A DNA stretch of 64,000 nt from Venturia oleaginea (Eukaryota > Ascomycota > Dothideomycetes > Venturiales > Venturiaceae): assembly GCA_013176395.1 (NCBI GenBank), contig JABMLP010000001.1, positions 124,001 through 188,000 on the forward strand, given 5' to 3'. Below the pieces are notes generated by a model. It was not told where the DNA came from and ran no database searches. It saw only the letters and a list, made by a program, of their open reading frames with translations. This document shows, one piece after another, positions 10,804 through 21,048 of this stretch (positions are counted from its first letter, which is position 1; each line of letters opens with the position of its first letter). A program made the position numbers and the translations under genes.

Positions 10804-11421
10804 ATTTCTTTGCCTCTTGGTAGAGAAATGTTCTGTGTAGGCTGGATGATTGGTGCATTGGTGGGCTGTCTGCTTGATTGTATCTGGGCTTTTCCTGGTG
10901 ATCAAACGCATGGGGATAGATGTTATAGCATTGGATCATGAAGCATCTTGCTGTCAAATGCTCTCTACGTCGTGATGTCAACTCAAGCCCTGGATCGATG
11001 GTGATGAATTGTCTGGCAATGTACGAATTGCAAGTTCAAGTTTCCAGAAGTTAACAGCGACTTTGTTACAGAAGCCAAACGCTTTGCCTTTAGTTTTGAG
11101 ATTCCCAGATTTCCTCCTCTCAATGAAGTGTACAATAGGGTTGAGGACTGGATTCATGTAGTGGTGGTCAAGTCAATCAAATACCTGGCAGCAAGGTGCA
11201 CATGACCAAATATCGTTTCTGAGCCAGCAAACATGAACGCACATCAAAATTACACTTGCTTGACCTGTTGCTGTGCTCTTGATCCCAGCTTTCAAACAAC
11301 AAGTCAAACACTACCTTACAAACAATCTCGGAAAAGGGCGGAAAGAAATTGAGCTCAACTCACCACGAGCCAATCTCACTTCTTGCTCACAGTTGCTCGG
11401 GAACCACATCGCCGCACCACC
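10804..11421. other. Intergenic, nothing recognised
   Basis: Three-prime flank of Tudor-SN and 5' flank of the F-box-like gene. Short open frames only; none has family motifs. Confidence 0.4.
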
Positions 11422-11979
11422 ATGGCCTTCTTCGCCGACTTACCTCGCGAGCTGCACCAAAGCATCCTCAAACATGCCTTTGAAGACGCCGTCCAGAAGG
11501 ACAGCAACTTCAATGGTCATCTACTTCACGATTATCTGAAATGCACCACAACCTCAAGCTTACCCATAACGATGAGCATCCGATCGTACACCGTCGCTTG
11601 CACCCCCGCCCCAACCCATTGCAATACCGATCTTCAATTCATTCACGGAACATGGGCGGAACTCGAGAATTGCAGAGCCTACAAGGAGCAACAAAAGGTC
11701 TACTTCGCGCCACATATCGAAGAACAAGCAACAAAGCTGGTGGCTGCTCTTCCCGACAACAAAGAGGATGTGCTCTACGTTCTGGACAAGATGCTCAATT
11801 TTCTGGGAGAACTTGTGAGCGAGGAGAATAGGGCGATTGCACTGGAGGTGAAGGACAATGAACTTGCAGCCGACTTTGCCCGACGAGGCCGGTTCGTGGG
11901 TTTGTCGAGGCTAGGGGCAGGGTATAGGGGCACGCGGGTGGATTGGGACATTACCTGGTCTTCTCTTGGCGAAATTTGA
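11422..11979 (+). CDS. Small F-box-like family protein, intact copy (copy 1 of the tandem array)
   Basis: ATG 11422 sits in a strong context (CACCATGG) and opens 185 residues without an intron. The N-terminus FFADLPRELHQSILKHAFED is like the first helix of F-box or 2EXR-type domains (LP-E-I/L-R-x-x-I). The centre contains APHIEEQATKLVAALPDNKE and DVLYVLDKMLNFLG. The C-terminal third has ALEVKDNELAADFARRGRFV. Four further copies lie within the next 4 kb on the same strand, all broken: 12375, 13384, 14224 and 15052. Shared landmarks are LP-ELRQ-IF, the P-D-x-x-x-D-x-x-YV-DK block and the ALE block. No characterised family is recognised with certainty. A link to SCF ubiquitin ligases would be inference from the N-terminal motif alone. 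Confidence 0.65.
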   Translation: MAFFADLPRELHQSILKHAFEDAVQKDSNFNGHLLHDYLKCTTTSSLPITMSIRSYTVACTPAPTHCNTDLQFIHGTWAELENCRAYKEQQKVYFAPHIEEQATKLVAALPDNKEDVLYVLDKMLNFLGELVSEENRAIALEVKDNELAADFARRGRFVGLSRLGAGYRGTRVDWDITWSSLGEI

Positions 11980-12374
11980 TGCTGGCTTCCTGATAGTGGG
12001 ATGGAGCTGCGTGGGAAAGGATGGTGTTTCGAAGCTGGTTTGGTCTCGGCCGAATTGGGGGTGCCTTGGAAGCAGATGATGGGTGATGGCGACTATCCAT
12101 TCTCAGGGAGCTGAATCTATCCCCTTCACCCCAATACCGCCATAGAATTGTACGAATAATTGAAGTCCAAGACTTGCCGGGCTTGTTCCTGATGGTTAAT
12201 ACGCGTGAAAGGAGAAAGATTGATTCGATGCCCTAGTTATGGGAATCTGCCCGAGGCCCGAGCTTCTCTTCCCACTAGCATCTCCAGAGTTCATCCTCCT
12301 CCCTCATTCACAATTCCTCATCGAAAACATCAATAGCTGCTGAGCTGGCATTTAGCACCCGGTTCTCCCCAAAG
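11980..12374. other. Spacer in the F-box-like array
   Basis: No gene seen. The last 100 bases are C/T-rich, resembling the leaders of the other family members. Confidence 0.35.
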
Positions 12375-12732
12375 ATGCCTTCTCTTTTCCATCTCCTCCT
12401 CGAATTACGCCAACAAATTCTTGCATATAGGATGATTAGCTCTTAGAGTCGGATTTCGAGTCGTAGCAATTTTACCTTGCCTACCCGATTCCGATGAATC
12501 TATAGAATCCAATAAGCTTAGCTTTACTTAGAGAAAAGGTACGAGTATCGATGCTGAACCGAAGCTGGACTCGAAGTACGCTCCAAATATCGAGAGACTC
12601 GCTAGAGCTTGGACTGACAGCACAACTTCCCCTGACGTGGACGAGGACGCAAAGTTCATTGCTCAGAAGAGTCTCGACCGAGTTGATACGGCAGTTCATA
12701 TCCAATTAGCAAGGGCACAGCGAGGATGTTAG
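12375..12732 (+). pseudogene. F-box-like array copy 2, broken
   Basis: ATG 12375 gives MPSLFHLLLELRQQILAYRM, then stops at 12444-12446 after 23 residues. A second protein-like stretch follows further on and ends at TAG 12730-12732. It reads YAPNIERLARAWTD, then DVDEDAKFIAQKSLDRVDTA, and parallels YFAPHIEEQATKLVAALPDN in the intact copy. The middle is missing or out of frame. No splice pair that would reconnect the parts is obvious. Confidence 0.5.
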
Positions 12733-13383
12733 TGGGAATGCATTCTGTTCAAGTAGCCAGAAACAACCGGGTAACCATTTATCATGTTGCACGTTGGAAA
12801 CTGCAGTAAGTGGACTCGGCAGAATATCAATACAATATTCGTGTCCAAATCTCTCAGGATATCAACGGAGGGTAGCGGGACTTCTATCAGCAAGTGATTG
12901 GTCAATCGTTGCTATAGACTATAGGTGATTCCAAGATTCCAAGTTGCGGTAATCTGCTTACTAGTTTGTTTATAGGCTGGTGCGATATGTGACAAGTTCG
13001 AACGGCAGATCCAGCAACTTCGGAGTGAAGGAAATGGGTTGAAGGCGTGAACGTGCTGAAAAGGTAAGATACCTATTATGTCTGAACTTTGATGTCTATC
13101 CAGACCTAGCACTCCAAGATTAAATTACTGTTAAGAAGGTGAGAAGAGCTTACTAATTTTGTAGGCATGACACTGATTCAGCTTATGCTTAATTCCCAGC
13201 TCACCAACAACAATCTGCAAGATTTTGAAATAGAATATAACACTCCGCCGTTGCTCGAGTTGAAGTCACCATCTAAATGACACTTCTTAATCACTCACAA
13301 ACCATCAGCACAATAACCGTACAGGGACAAGAAAGGTAAGTCATCACCTCAGTTCATTATCCTCATGCTAACTTTTTGGGCAG
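12733..13383. other. Spacer in the F-box-like array with an intron-like remnant
   Basis: Mostly featureless. At 13336-13383 a 48-nt segment has a GTAAGT donor, a GCTAAC branch point and a GCAG acceptor, preceded by an open stretch from ATG 13277. It would join copy 3 in the wrong phase, so it may be a leftover first exon. Confidence 0.35.
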
Positions 13384-13818
13384 CTCACAGTCTCCAGTCG
13401 TGAAGAGCTCCGACGCGAACTACATGAACATATCTCGGTATTCGCATTCGAACACACCAATTTCGAGGAGCTTATGCTCGATCATTCTATCCACTTGAGC
13501 AGCTACAGCGACTACTTCCAGAACGTGCTTCGAGAACCTGTCCAGGAGACGCCTTGGCAATAGCGGTGGGGTCACTTCTCGGAAGACGAGAATGATGGCC
13601 TGCGGGAAACACATTCTCCAAACCTCTGCAATCTCGCCCTCAACTTGCGATCGGCTTACCCTGACCTGGTCGATGACATAAGCTATGTTATGGACAAAGG
13701 TTTACAGAAGCAGGTACGAAAGGACAAGTCAGCTTTGGACGCCCTTGAAATAGAAGACTGCCTGGGCAAATTCTGCGGCGTAATTGAGCTCTACGCCATC
13801 GGGGCGACAAAAGAATGA
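13384..13818 (+). pseudogene. F-box-like array copy 3, one premature stop
   Basis: A single frame from 13384 to TGA 13816-13818 carries family features: REELRRELHEHISVFAFEHT at the N-terminus and LRSAYPDLVDDISYVMDKGL in the second half, then ALEIEDCLGKF. It is cut by one in-frame TAG at 13561-13563 (after ETPWQ), and there is no ATG at the expected start. If the intron-like segment just upstream is real, its phase does not fit this frame. I therefore call it a recent pseudogene. Confidence 0.55.
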
Positions 13819-14223
13819 GCCTTATGATTTATCGGGAGAAGAAAATGACTATTACGAAATCTACGCGAATTTGCGGCGCGAGAAAAGACGGCACATTGCC
13901 ACTGCTGCATAAATCGACTTCTTTTGTGGATACTCATCTATAGGACCGGGTTAATGAATGCGGACGGGCCGAACATGGACATAGACGAAAGGCTATACAA
14001 GCTTGAACTTCATCCATGCTCTCAATGTTTTCAAATTAGGGTAACAGATGACTCTATTTGATATGATTACCCATCCTTCACCCCCTAGTTCCTAACCAAG
14101 TCCTACAAAAGGTCAACACCGTTAGACCACGACCTCTTCTTCTATTCCCTCAATCAAATACCATTTAGGGACAGGCATGTCTTTGTTTCGATCGATTCGA
14201 TCAATACTAATTCTGTCGGATCC
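13819..14223. other. Spacer in the F-box-like array
   Basis: No gene seen between copies 3 and 4. Confidence 0.35.
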
Positions 14224-14888
14224 ATGAAGAGTCTCGAGAGCCTCCCACGCGAATTGCGCCAACAAATCTTCGCCATTATTTTCGAACATGTCATCTCGGA
14301 CGATCTCAAGTTCAACATCCTGCTCCACAGCCTGGTAATCATCGAAGATGTCCACGCCAAGCAACTTACTGACCGCTATTCCCCTCGACCACTACGATAC
14401 GATATTTCGGTATACAGCAGCGCCTTTAACCCTCTCATCGCTCCCTCAAAGACTCTTCTCACCACACTATTCCCACTTACCATGCGCTAGCCCGCAAACT
14501 ATCGTTGGTATACCCCGATTTGGTAGATGATATGACTTTCATCTGAGGGGAGTCTGAGATTTCCTCTAGAAAAGGATCTGATTCACATGACCTCATGGCA
14601 TTGGAGATGGGCAATTATCGTCGAGCAGCTGGCAATGCTGTAGATTGGGCGGGGCGAATGGCATATCATCGAAAGGAATTTTGGAATACAAAGGGCAACA
14701 GGTCGAGCTTCGAGGCGGCGCACCGAAGATACAGGGACATCGAATTCCGAGACTTAGATGAAAGGGACATGATTCAGGTACAGGAAATAGCCAGCAGAGC
14801 GGAAGGAGAAATTTTGTTCGTGACACAACCCATGATAGTTGGTGTAGGGTCGAACGATCGAAACACGATTGACTACACAACGTTATGA
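14224..14888 (+). pseudogene. F-box-like array copy 4, frameshift plus stop
   Basis: ATG 14224 opens MKSLESLPRELRQQIFAIIF and the frame stops at 14488-14490. The family signal continues one frame over from 14487: LARKLSLVYPDLVDDMTFI, then TGA at 14544-14546. From 14595 it reads MALEMGNYRRAAGNAVDWAG, matching the ALE block of copy 1, and ends at 14886-14888. One frameshift and one nonsense codon thus break an otherwise full-length copy of roughly 220 residues. Confidence 0.55.
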
Positions 14889-15051
14889 TTTTGTTTGAGC
14901 GGCCTGTTCTTGAACCTGACTAACAAGTTTCTTCTATAACACTTGTGACCCTCATTTGACCTGAACTCAAATCTTTTAACCCCCCGAACTCCAAATCCAA
15001 CACCAACATCACCACGAAGCAACCATCATCACAACAGAACAGTGTGCAGCG
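14889..15051. promoter_or_regulatory. Leader of array copy 5
   Basis: Short CA-rich stretch (ACCAACATCACCACGAAG) before ATG 15052. It resembles the C/A-rich leaders of other genes here. Promoter function is inferred only from position. Confidence 0.25.
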
Positions 15052-15635
15052 ATGCCGGCTCTCGAGACCCTCCCACTCGAACTGCGCCAACACATCTTCG
15101 CCTATGCCTTCGACTGTGCCACGACCGATGACCACAAGCTGAACAAAAACATCAGAAGGTGCATGATGGGCTACGATGGTGCAGGAAGTAGGTGGCGACG
15201 CAGCTACGGAGCTGTATCGCGGTCAGCTGCCGATCTTTACAATATGGAGGGAAAGAGGTGGTATGAAAAGCGATTAGGAGAAACCTGGCCCTTGTAACTC
15301 GCTGCACTGTCTGAGTACTCGAAAAGTCCTGCTAACTACATCAATAAAATGCTCAAAATGTTTGGTCCTGCCACAGTAGGCCTCCAATTTGTGTTCCTCT
15401 CTCGCCATCTTCTACCTCAGAATCGAGCTCGCTAAGCTTTTGGCGATCTGTTCATCGAGTTCGCCAGAAATTTAACGACATTGCTTCCGAATTCAGCAAC
15501 GTGCTTCCTCCCCTCGTTCGGACAAAAGACGAAGTGCAAATCGGTCACATCGGCGAGCCCAATTCCGTTTCGAATTGTGAGAGCTGGTCGATGGCGACTT
15601 TGAAAGGAGGCTTTCCCGGGGTGAATTGGACATAA
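15052..15635 (+). pseudogene. F-box-like array copy 5, truncated
   Basis: ATG 15052 gives MPALETLPLELRQHIFAYAF and continues for 81 residues to TAA 15295-15297, less than half of copy 1. After RRCMMGYDGAGS the sequence no longer resembles the family. A further open segment ending at TAA 15633-15635 (VRQKFNDIASEFSNVLPPLV) could be a detached remainder or chance. A short functional 81-residue protein cannot be excluded. Confidence 0.45.
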
Positions 15636-15963
15636 ATGCCGGTATTCTAACACGATGATTCGCTATGGCTGAAGGATTGGCGACGCATTTTCGCCTTTAT
15701 CCAGTGGAGAGACTATGGGAACAATGTAACAAGATTAGAAGAGGTTGGAAACCATCTTCGCTGGCTTCGAGCGACATTCCATCTTATGGCCTTCACGTTG
15801 GTGCCCAAGCGACTTCAATATCAAAGCGAGTGTCGACCCCAACCCATGGTTGAAGACGTCCAACCAGTCTTTGAGGCTCATCACGTCCGAGCGAGCAGCA
15901 TTTTTTCTTCTCTAGCCTATTGATTGAGATTGATTCATGTCATCCCTATTGTAAGCAACAATG
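15636..15963. other. Spacer before the Tc1/mariner element
   Basis: Contains a short open frame at 15665-15853 without recognisable features. Nothing else is seen up to the TA target site at 15964-15965. Confidence 0.35.
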
Positions 15964-15965
15964 TA

Positions 15966-15992
15966 CAGTACTAAGGCAAAAGTTTCCGTACA
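15966..15992 (+). repeat. Left terminal inverted repeat of Tc1/mariner copy
   Basis: Begins CAGTACTAAGG and ends AAGTTTCCGTACA. It pairs with the inverted sequence at 17248-17274. Confidence 0.8.
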
Positions 15993-16055
15993 ATTAAGCG
16001 AAAACGCGAAATCTACACCTCTCATTTTTTAACACATTATCTTTGCACTACCATT

Positions 16056-17116
16056 ATGCCACCTCAACGAAAGCCATTGACTCCTATAAACCCGCAGAGG
16101 CTTCCTAATCATCGTCTTACTCCATATCAACGCGGCAAAATTGATGCGCAGCGTGAAGCCGGGCTCAGTTTAGGCGCAATTGCGGCGCTACAAAAACTAC
16201 CGCGTTCCACCATCCAATACAGCCTTGAAAAGGCCCCATTACGCCAGAACGGCGAATTCCTACCTTCCAGCGGCCGGCCACGCTCGTATACAGACCGAGA
16301 TGAACGATCTCTGTTACGCATTATACGCACGCAGCCTAAGTTAACGTACGAGGAGGTCAAAAGACAGGCTTGCATCGATTTTTCGAAGGATACCATCAGG
16401 AGGATATTGAAAGAGTACGGAATCGCAAATTGGAGGTCTGCAAGGCGCCCTTTCCTCACACAGGTACATGCTGACGCCAGGAAGCTCTGGGCAGAGCAGC
16501 ACATCTCGTGGAAAGCTGAAGATTAGGCGAAGATTATATGGTCTGACGAGTGCTCAGTTGAGCGAGGGACCAGCAAGGCAAGAACATGGTGTTTTCGCAC
16601 ACCAGGACAAAAATGGGAGACCTCAATGATTGATACCTATAAGAAGGGTAAAGGAGTGTCTATCATGATTTGGGCATGCTTCTCTGGCCAAGTAGGGCGC
16701 TCTGAATTGTACATTCTTAAGCGTGACCTAGAGAGCAAGCGTTAAGGCTACTCTACGAACTCGTATATCAAGTTACTCGACGAAATGCTACCTACAGTAT
16801 ACGAACCGGGCCTTAAATTTATGCAGGATAACGCGCCTATCCACAAAGCCAAAAAGACTACAGTCTGGTTTAAGGAAAACCTGATATGAACCCGATTGAA
16901 AACCTCTGGCGGAGGCTCAAGGAATTGGTCTACAAAGTGGAACCTATGATTGAATACGTTACTGGCGGTGTAGACAATATACGAGAGGTTCTAGGAGAAG
17001 CACTTATTAAGGCCTGGCGGCTTATTGAACAACATTATTTTGATGCTGTACTTGAGTCAATGCCAAGGAGGGTTGAGGCATTACTGGCGGCAGATGGTTG
17101 GCACACAAAATACTAA
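16056..17116 (+). pseudogene. Tc1/mariner transposase, inactivated
   Basis: ATG 16056 opens 156 residues with an N-terminal helix-turn-helix region (LTPYQRGKIDAQREAGLSLG, LPRSTIQYSL) and a second HTH (TYEEVKRQA, SKDTIRRILKEYGI). TAG at 16524-16526 and TAA at 16743-16745 interrupt the same frame. The catalytic parts remain readable: IIWSDECSVERG (first Asp), FMQDNAPIHKAKK (second Asp) and DMNPIENLWRRLKEL (third acidic site). Between WFKENL and DMNPIENLW the usual WPPYSP segment is deleted, with a frameshift near 16882. The last piece runs to TAA 17114-17116. Confidence 0.88.
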
Positions 17117-17247
17117 ATAGCTCACTGAATGGCTCATTTTGTAGCCCTGGTATTACTGTACATTATACGAGAATATGAGCGAAAATGATCGCGTTGAAAG
17201 CGCGATAATGTAATTACAAGAATCACCATTTTTTGAGCGATCTCGGC

Positions 17248-17274
17248 TGTACGGAAACTTGTGCGACCCTACTG
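17248..17274 (-). repeat. Right terminal inverted repeat of Tc1/mariner copy
   Basis: The reverse complement starts CAGTAGGGTCGC and ends AAGTTTCCGTACA, matching the left repeat. TA follows at 17275-17276. Confidence 0.8.
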
Positions 17275-17276
17275 TA

Positions 17277-17646
17277 TGACCATTCCTCAGACGCCACAGG
17301 TATCATGGATTCGTTATAGACTGAAATAGATCCTTTTGTTATAACGCCATGATAGATATTGATGCCATGCTGATTTCATATTCTCCCATTTTATTTTTAA
17401 TTCGCTGATCCGTTGTGGAGGCTATGCGAAAGGGTGAGAGATTGTACTGGGAGGTCGTCAATAAGGATTCCACTGCTGTGATATCGGTTCTGCTAGTATT
17501 AACAGATCTGATGCTTGTTCTTCAGCTGTCTCTTCACAAGTGCAAATTCTTGGAGAATCTCAGCTCGAATTCTCGCCGTTCTCTGTCTATAAAACCTGTC
17601 ACCGTGAAAAATCTTGACAAACTTCATTATCCCAAAGCCGTGAGCT
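17277..17646. other. Intergenic, nothing recognised
   Basis: Lies between the transposon and the 3' end of the reductase gene. AT-rich, no coding pattern. Confidence 0.4.
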
Positions 17647-19026
17647 CTACAGCTTGGGTCCAAGCCTAACTCTAAGGAACTGCGAAGGCCATGCGACATC
17701 AACTTTCAACATAGCAGCCACTCTCAGCACCCATTCAGGCTCTCTCATAAACTGTCTTGCCACCAGAATGACGTCGGCCATGGGCTCCTTCTCACCCCTT
17801 GCATCGGTCATGGCGACAGCCGTCTCAGCATCAGCCAAGTCTTCTTTGACAATTGCGCTCACTGGAGCATTGGATGTTTCCACAATATCCCGCGCCTGCT
17901 CAGCTTCAGTGATGAGCCCGACTGCCCCAATAAAAAGATGATTGTTTTCGGCCTTGAGTTCGCGACGGATCTGTGCAGCAATCTTGGTTTGGTAGTCCTT
18001 TGAGTTGAACATGTTAATGCGTTGAAGAGGATGGTTTCCTCCGCTGCTCACATCCAGAAGATCAACTCCTAAGGCTGGCAATAATTTGGCGAGTTTAACG
18101 GTGCTTTCGACATCCCATGATCCGCGCTCCTTTCCAACATCTGTCTCCTCCATCCACTCTGTCGAGCTCACGCGGACGAAAAGCGGCGTACCAGTTGGGA
18201 TAACTTTTCGAATAGCCTGTATGATCTCGACAAGAATCCGAATGCGATTCTCAAAAGAGCCACCATAGTCATCTGTCCTGCGGTTTGTGATGGGACTTAG
18301 AAATTGGTTGATCAAGTAGCCATGTGCCGCATGGATCTCGATGGCCTCGATCCCAGCCTTGACAGATCTCTCCGCCGCCTTGGCCCAATCTTGAACCATC
18401 TCTCGAATCTCTTTGACACTCAATGCTCTTGGTGGCCAGTATCCACCCGTCTCGCTCATGCCCTTTCCATCCCAACATTCTTCTGCCCCTCCCATAGGGC
18501 CCACCACGTTATCAGGCCATCCTCCCACATCCTTTGTAGAGCGCATGCTCAATAGCTTAGACTTGGTTGCAATCCAGCCAGGAGCCGTCGATGCCTTCCG
18601 ACCAGCGTGAGCTAATTGTATTGCGGGAATGCCACCTTGGCTTCTAATGAACTCAGTGATGCGTCGTACGCTCTCGATCTGCTCGTCTTGCCAGATTCCA
18701 GGACAGTAAGGAGATATCCTTCCATTGTATTGAACACCTGTAGCTTCAATCATGACCATGGCGGCTCCTTTGAGCGCATAGTGGCCGAGGGTGGCCAGAT
18801 GGTAGTCTGTCAGGGCACCGATGTTTGGTCCGTCTGGTGCGGTGGAGTATTGGCACATGGGCGCAACGATGATTCGGTTCTTGAGAGTAACATGGCGGAT
18901 CTTGAGGGGTGTAAAGAGGGTTGGTTTGTTCTTCGAGGCTGGGTTGAGAGCGCCCGGACTAGTGTCGTGAGCGGGGCTGAAGTATGAAATGCCTGGCGTG
19001 GACGGTAGTTCGTTAGCTTTTGGCAT
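17647..19026 (-). CDS. Old yellow enzyme family NADH:flavin oxidoreductase (YqjM-like class)
   Basis: A single exon of 459 residues from ATG 19026. The FMN-dependent TIM barrel is complete: KNRIIVAPMCQYST (flavin contact with the YqjM-type Cys, near residue 58), IQLAHAGRKAS, then IEIHAAHGYLINQFLSP with TNRRTDDYGGSFENR (active-site His pair and barrel loop, about residues 235-265). The second half has LFVRVSSTEW, DLLDVSSGG and ILVARQFMREP. Members reduce activated C=C bonds of enones, nitro compounds and similar electrophiles with NAD(P)H. The physiological substrate is unknown. An N-terminal ~35-residue extension precedes the conserved core. The gene is divergent from the haspin gene across 231 bp. 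Confidence 0.95.
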   Translation of the reverse strand: MPKANELPSTPGISYFSPAHDTSPGALNPASKNKPTLFTPLKIRHVTLKNRIIVAPMCQYSTAPDGPNIGALTDYHLATLGHYALKGAAMVMIEATGVQYNGRISPYCPGIWQDEQIESVRRITEFIRSQGGIPAIQLAHAGRKASTAPGWIATKSKLLSMRSTKDVGGWPDNVVGPMGGAEECWDGKGMSETGGYWPPRALSVKEIREMVQDWAKAAERSVKAGIEAIEIHAAHGYLINQFLSPITNRRTDDYGGSFENRIRILVEIIQAIRKVIPTGTPLFVRVSSTEWMEETDVGKERGSWDVESTVKLAKLLPALGVDLLDVSSGGNHPLQRINMFNSKDYQTKIAAQIRRELKAENNHLFIGAVGLITEAEQARDIVETSNAPVSAIVKEDLADAETAVAMTDARGEKEPMADVILVARQFMREPEWVLRVAAMLKVDVAWPSQFLRVRLGPKL

Positions 19027-19257
19027 TTCGACGATGAATTGTTTAAAGTTTATAGGAGAGAAACTTACCTGGGGATTATGGATATGCTATCTGTGGATAC
19101 GGTACGAATGTGACTTAATAATCTCTTGATAGCCCCTTGCTGCCTGATAAGGCACCACGATAGTTGCTGGGGTTCCCGATGTTTATTCTATTGTTTTGGT
19201 CGAGGCTGAACAAAGATTCCTATCTACTTTCACTTCCACCTGCCACTATAAATAACC
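19027..19257. promoter_or_regulatory. Shared divergent promoter region (OYE / haspin)
   Basis: 231 bp separate the two divergent start codons, so both core promoters must lie here or extend into the genes. CTATAAATAACC stands just before the haspin ATG. No specific operator is identified. Confidence 0.55.
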
Positions 19258-21048
19258 ATGTCAAAAAAGATTGTCTACGGCAAAAGACCGAACAAGGCTT
19301 CCGCTTTCGTCGTCTCCAACGTCTTTCTCTCCTCTAGTCCCTCGAAAATATCTCGACCGAGCACCGCAACGAGCTCCAAGAGTCGCCATGGCACAATCGA
19401 AGAGGCCACAACCGCGTTGGAAAAGCTGCAAATTGCCGAGGATCATGAGAACAAAGACTTTGAGGAACACGTCCCGTCCAACAGTCGACCGGAGACGAAA
19501 GACAATAAAACAGCGAAGTCGAGAACAGTACTAGCTGCAAGAGATGCCAACAGCAGAACTATAAAGACTCGAGAAATAATACAAAAACATAGAAAGAGCA
19601 CAAAGGACGAAAAGAGTATACAGGAGACAGCGGGACAGGCAATCTCTCGAGCCGTTCAGGATGCATTTGTCCCGCAAGTCGAATCAATGTCTCAAGACCA
19701 AGCAGAAATACCGCCGATACGAACGACTACACCAGATCCCTCTTGCGACCCATACATTGCACCTCTTATATCTCTCACAAATGAGCAAACACTGCCCGTA
19801 TCATTTCCGGATTGGTGGGCAGAATTCGCCCCAAGAGTCAGGATAAGCAAAGTTGCTGAAGCTTCCTATGGCGAGGTGTATCGTCTGACACAACTCACAC
19901 CAAACTCAGAACTTACGTCCGTAGGAGAATCAGTCTTCAAGGTCATGGTCGTGAAGCCGGATCCCAGGACGGAAACCCCGAAAAAGAAAAAATCAAAGGC
20001 ACAAGAGCTACGAGAAGAAAGGATGTCGGAGATGACGAGTGTGGAAAGCGAGGTCAAGCTTCTCAAAAGGATGACACAGGTTCCCGGCTTCACGAATTTT
20101 CGCGCTCTTCACATTCTCAAAGGACGGCCGCCGCAGCCATTTATCGACACGTGGAAAGCGTGGAATGCTGGCAGAAAAAAAGGCCAGAAGAGTGTATTTC
20201 CTGATCCCTCAAAGGGGCCTTCCTACAGCGAGAACTCGACATGGGCTGTGATAGAAATGCAGGATGCGGGTACTGATGTCGACGAACTGCAGGACAAAGG
20301 GGAATTGAAATCAGTCTACGAAGCATGGGACGTCTTTTGGCAAGTGACCATCGCAATCGCCAAAGGAGAAGCAGACGCAAAATTCGAACACCGCGACTTA
20401 CATTGTGGAAACGTCTGCGTGCGGAATCGTAACACGCGCAACCAGAATGGCAAGGACGTGTCCAAAATGAAGTTGGGATTCACAAATCTAGAGACAACCA
20501 TCATCGATTATACCCTCTCCCGAGCGGAAATGCCTAGAAGCGACCACCCGGCGTCATTCTCAATATCAACAAACTCTCGACGATCGTCTCTGGACTCTGA
20601 AGACGATGAGATCGAAATTGCGTATCTTGATCTTACACATTCTTCGCTGGGATACCTCTTCACGCAAGATGCGACAGAAGAGTACCAGTACGAAATGTAT
20701 CGCCACATGCGTTCAGCCGTTTACTTCTCAGATGCTTGCAAACCGCTCAAAGGAAATGAGGAAGAGGCATTGGACAGTGGAAAAACCTGGAAAGGATTTC
20801 ACCCTCAGACCAATCTCGTTTGGCTGTGGTGGATACTACACAAGCTCCTTGGGCATATGGAAAAGCCGGGTAAGACAGATGCGAAGGCTCAACAACTTGC
20901 GGGTACTTTGGAGAAAGTGAAGAAGATGTTGGATTTTACGTTGGAGAAGATACCGAGATTTGGGTTCATGAGCGCAGGGGCGGTTGTTGGTAGGGCATTG
21001 GTTGAGGGGTGGTTGGATGATGCAGATGTGCGGTACACGAGTGGATAA
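19258..21048 (+). CDS. hrk1: Haspin-like serine/threonine kinase
   Basis: ATG 19258 opens a single exon of 596 residues. The first ~190 residues are basic and low in complexity, as in other fungal haspins. The kinase domain follows: ASYGEVYRL (glycine-rich strand), SVFKVMVV (ATP-binding Lys near residue 226), FEHRDLHCGNVCV (catalytic HRD near 378) and IIDYTLSR (near 418), where DYT replaces DFG, a haspin hallmark. FTNFRALHILKGRPP and DDEIEIAYLDLTH also match haspin-specific segments. The conserved family activity is phosphorylation of histone H3 Thr3 at mitotic centromeres to recruit the chromosomal passenger complex. The symbol follows the fission-yeast gene. Confidence 0.92.
   Translation: MSKKIVYGKRPNKASAFVVSNVFLSSSPSKISRPSTATSSKSRHGTIEEATTALEKLQIAEDHENKDFEEHVPSNSRPETKDNKTAKSRTVLAARDANSRTIKTREIIQKHRKSTKDEKSIQETAGQAISRAVQDAFVPQVESMSQDQAEIPPIRTTTPDPSCDPYIAPLISLTNEQTLPVSFPDWWAEFAPRVRISKVAEASYGEVYRLTQLTPNSELTSVGESVFKVMVVKPDPRTETPKKKKSKAQELREERMSEMTSVESEVKLLKRMTQVPGFTNFRALHILKGRPPQPFIDTWKAWNAGRKKGQKSVFPDPSKGPSYSENSTWAVIEMQDAGTDVDELQDKGELKSVYEAWDVFWQVTIAIAKGEADAKFEHRDLHCGNVCVRNRNTRNQNGKDVSKMKLGFTNLETTIIDYTLSRAEMPRSDHPASFSISTNSRRSSLDSEDDEIEIAYLDLTHSSLGYLFTQDATEEYQYEMYRHMRSAVYFSDACKPLKGNEEEALDSGKTWKGFHPQTNLVWLWWILHKLLGHMEKPGKTDAKAQQLAGTLEKVKKMLDFTLEKIPRFGFMSAGAVVGRALVEGWLDDADVRYTSG

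Larger units (their letters stand above)
15966..17274 (+). mobile_element. Tc1/mariner DNA transposon, degenerate copy
   Basis: The element is 1309 bp, bounded by TA at 15964-15965 and 17275-17276, as expected for Tc1/mariner target-site duplication. Terminal inverted repeats of about 27 bp agree at roughly 21 positions; both contain CAGTA at the tip and AAGTTTCCGTACA inside. The enclosed transposase gene carries two nonsense codons and a deletion, so the copy is not autonomous. Confidence 0.85.
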
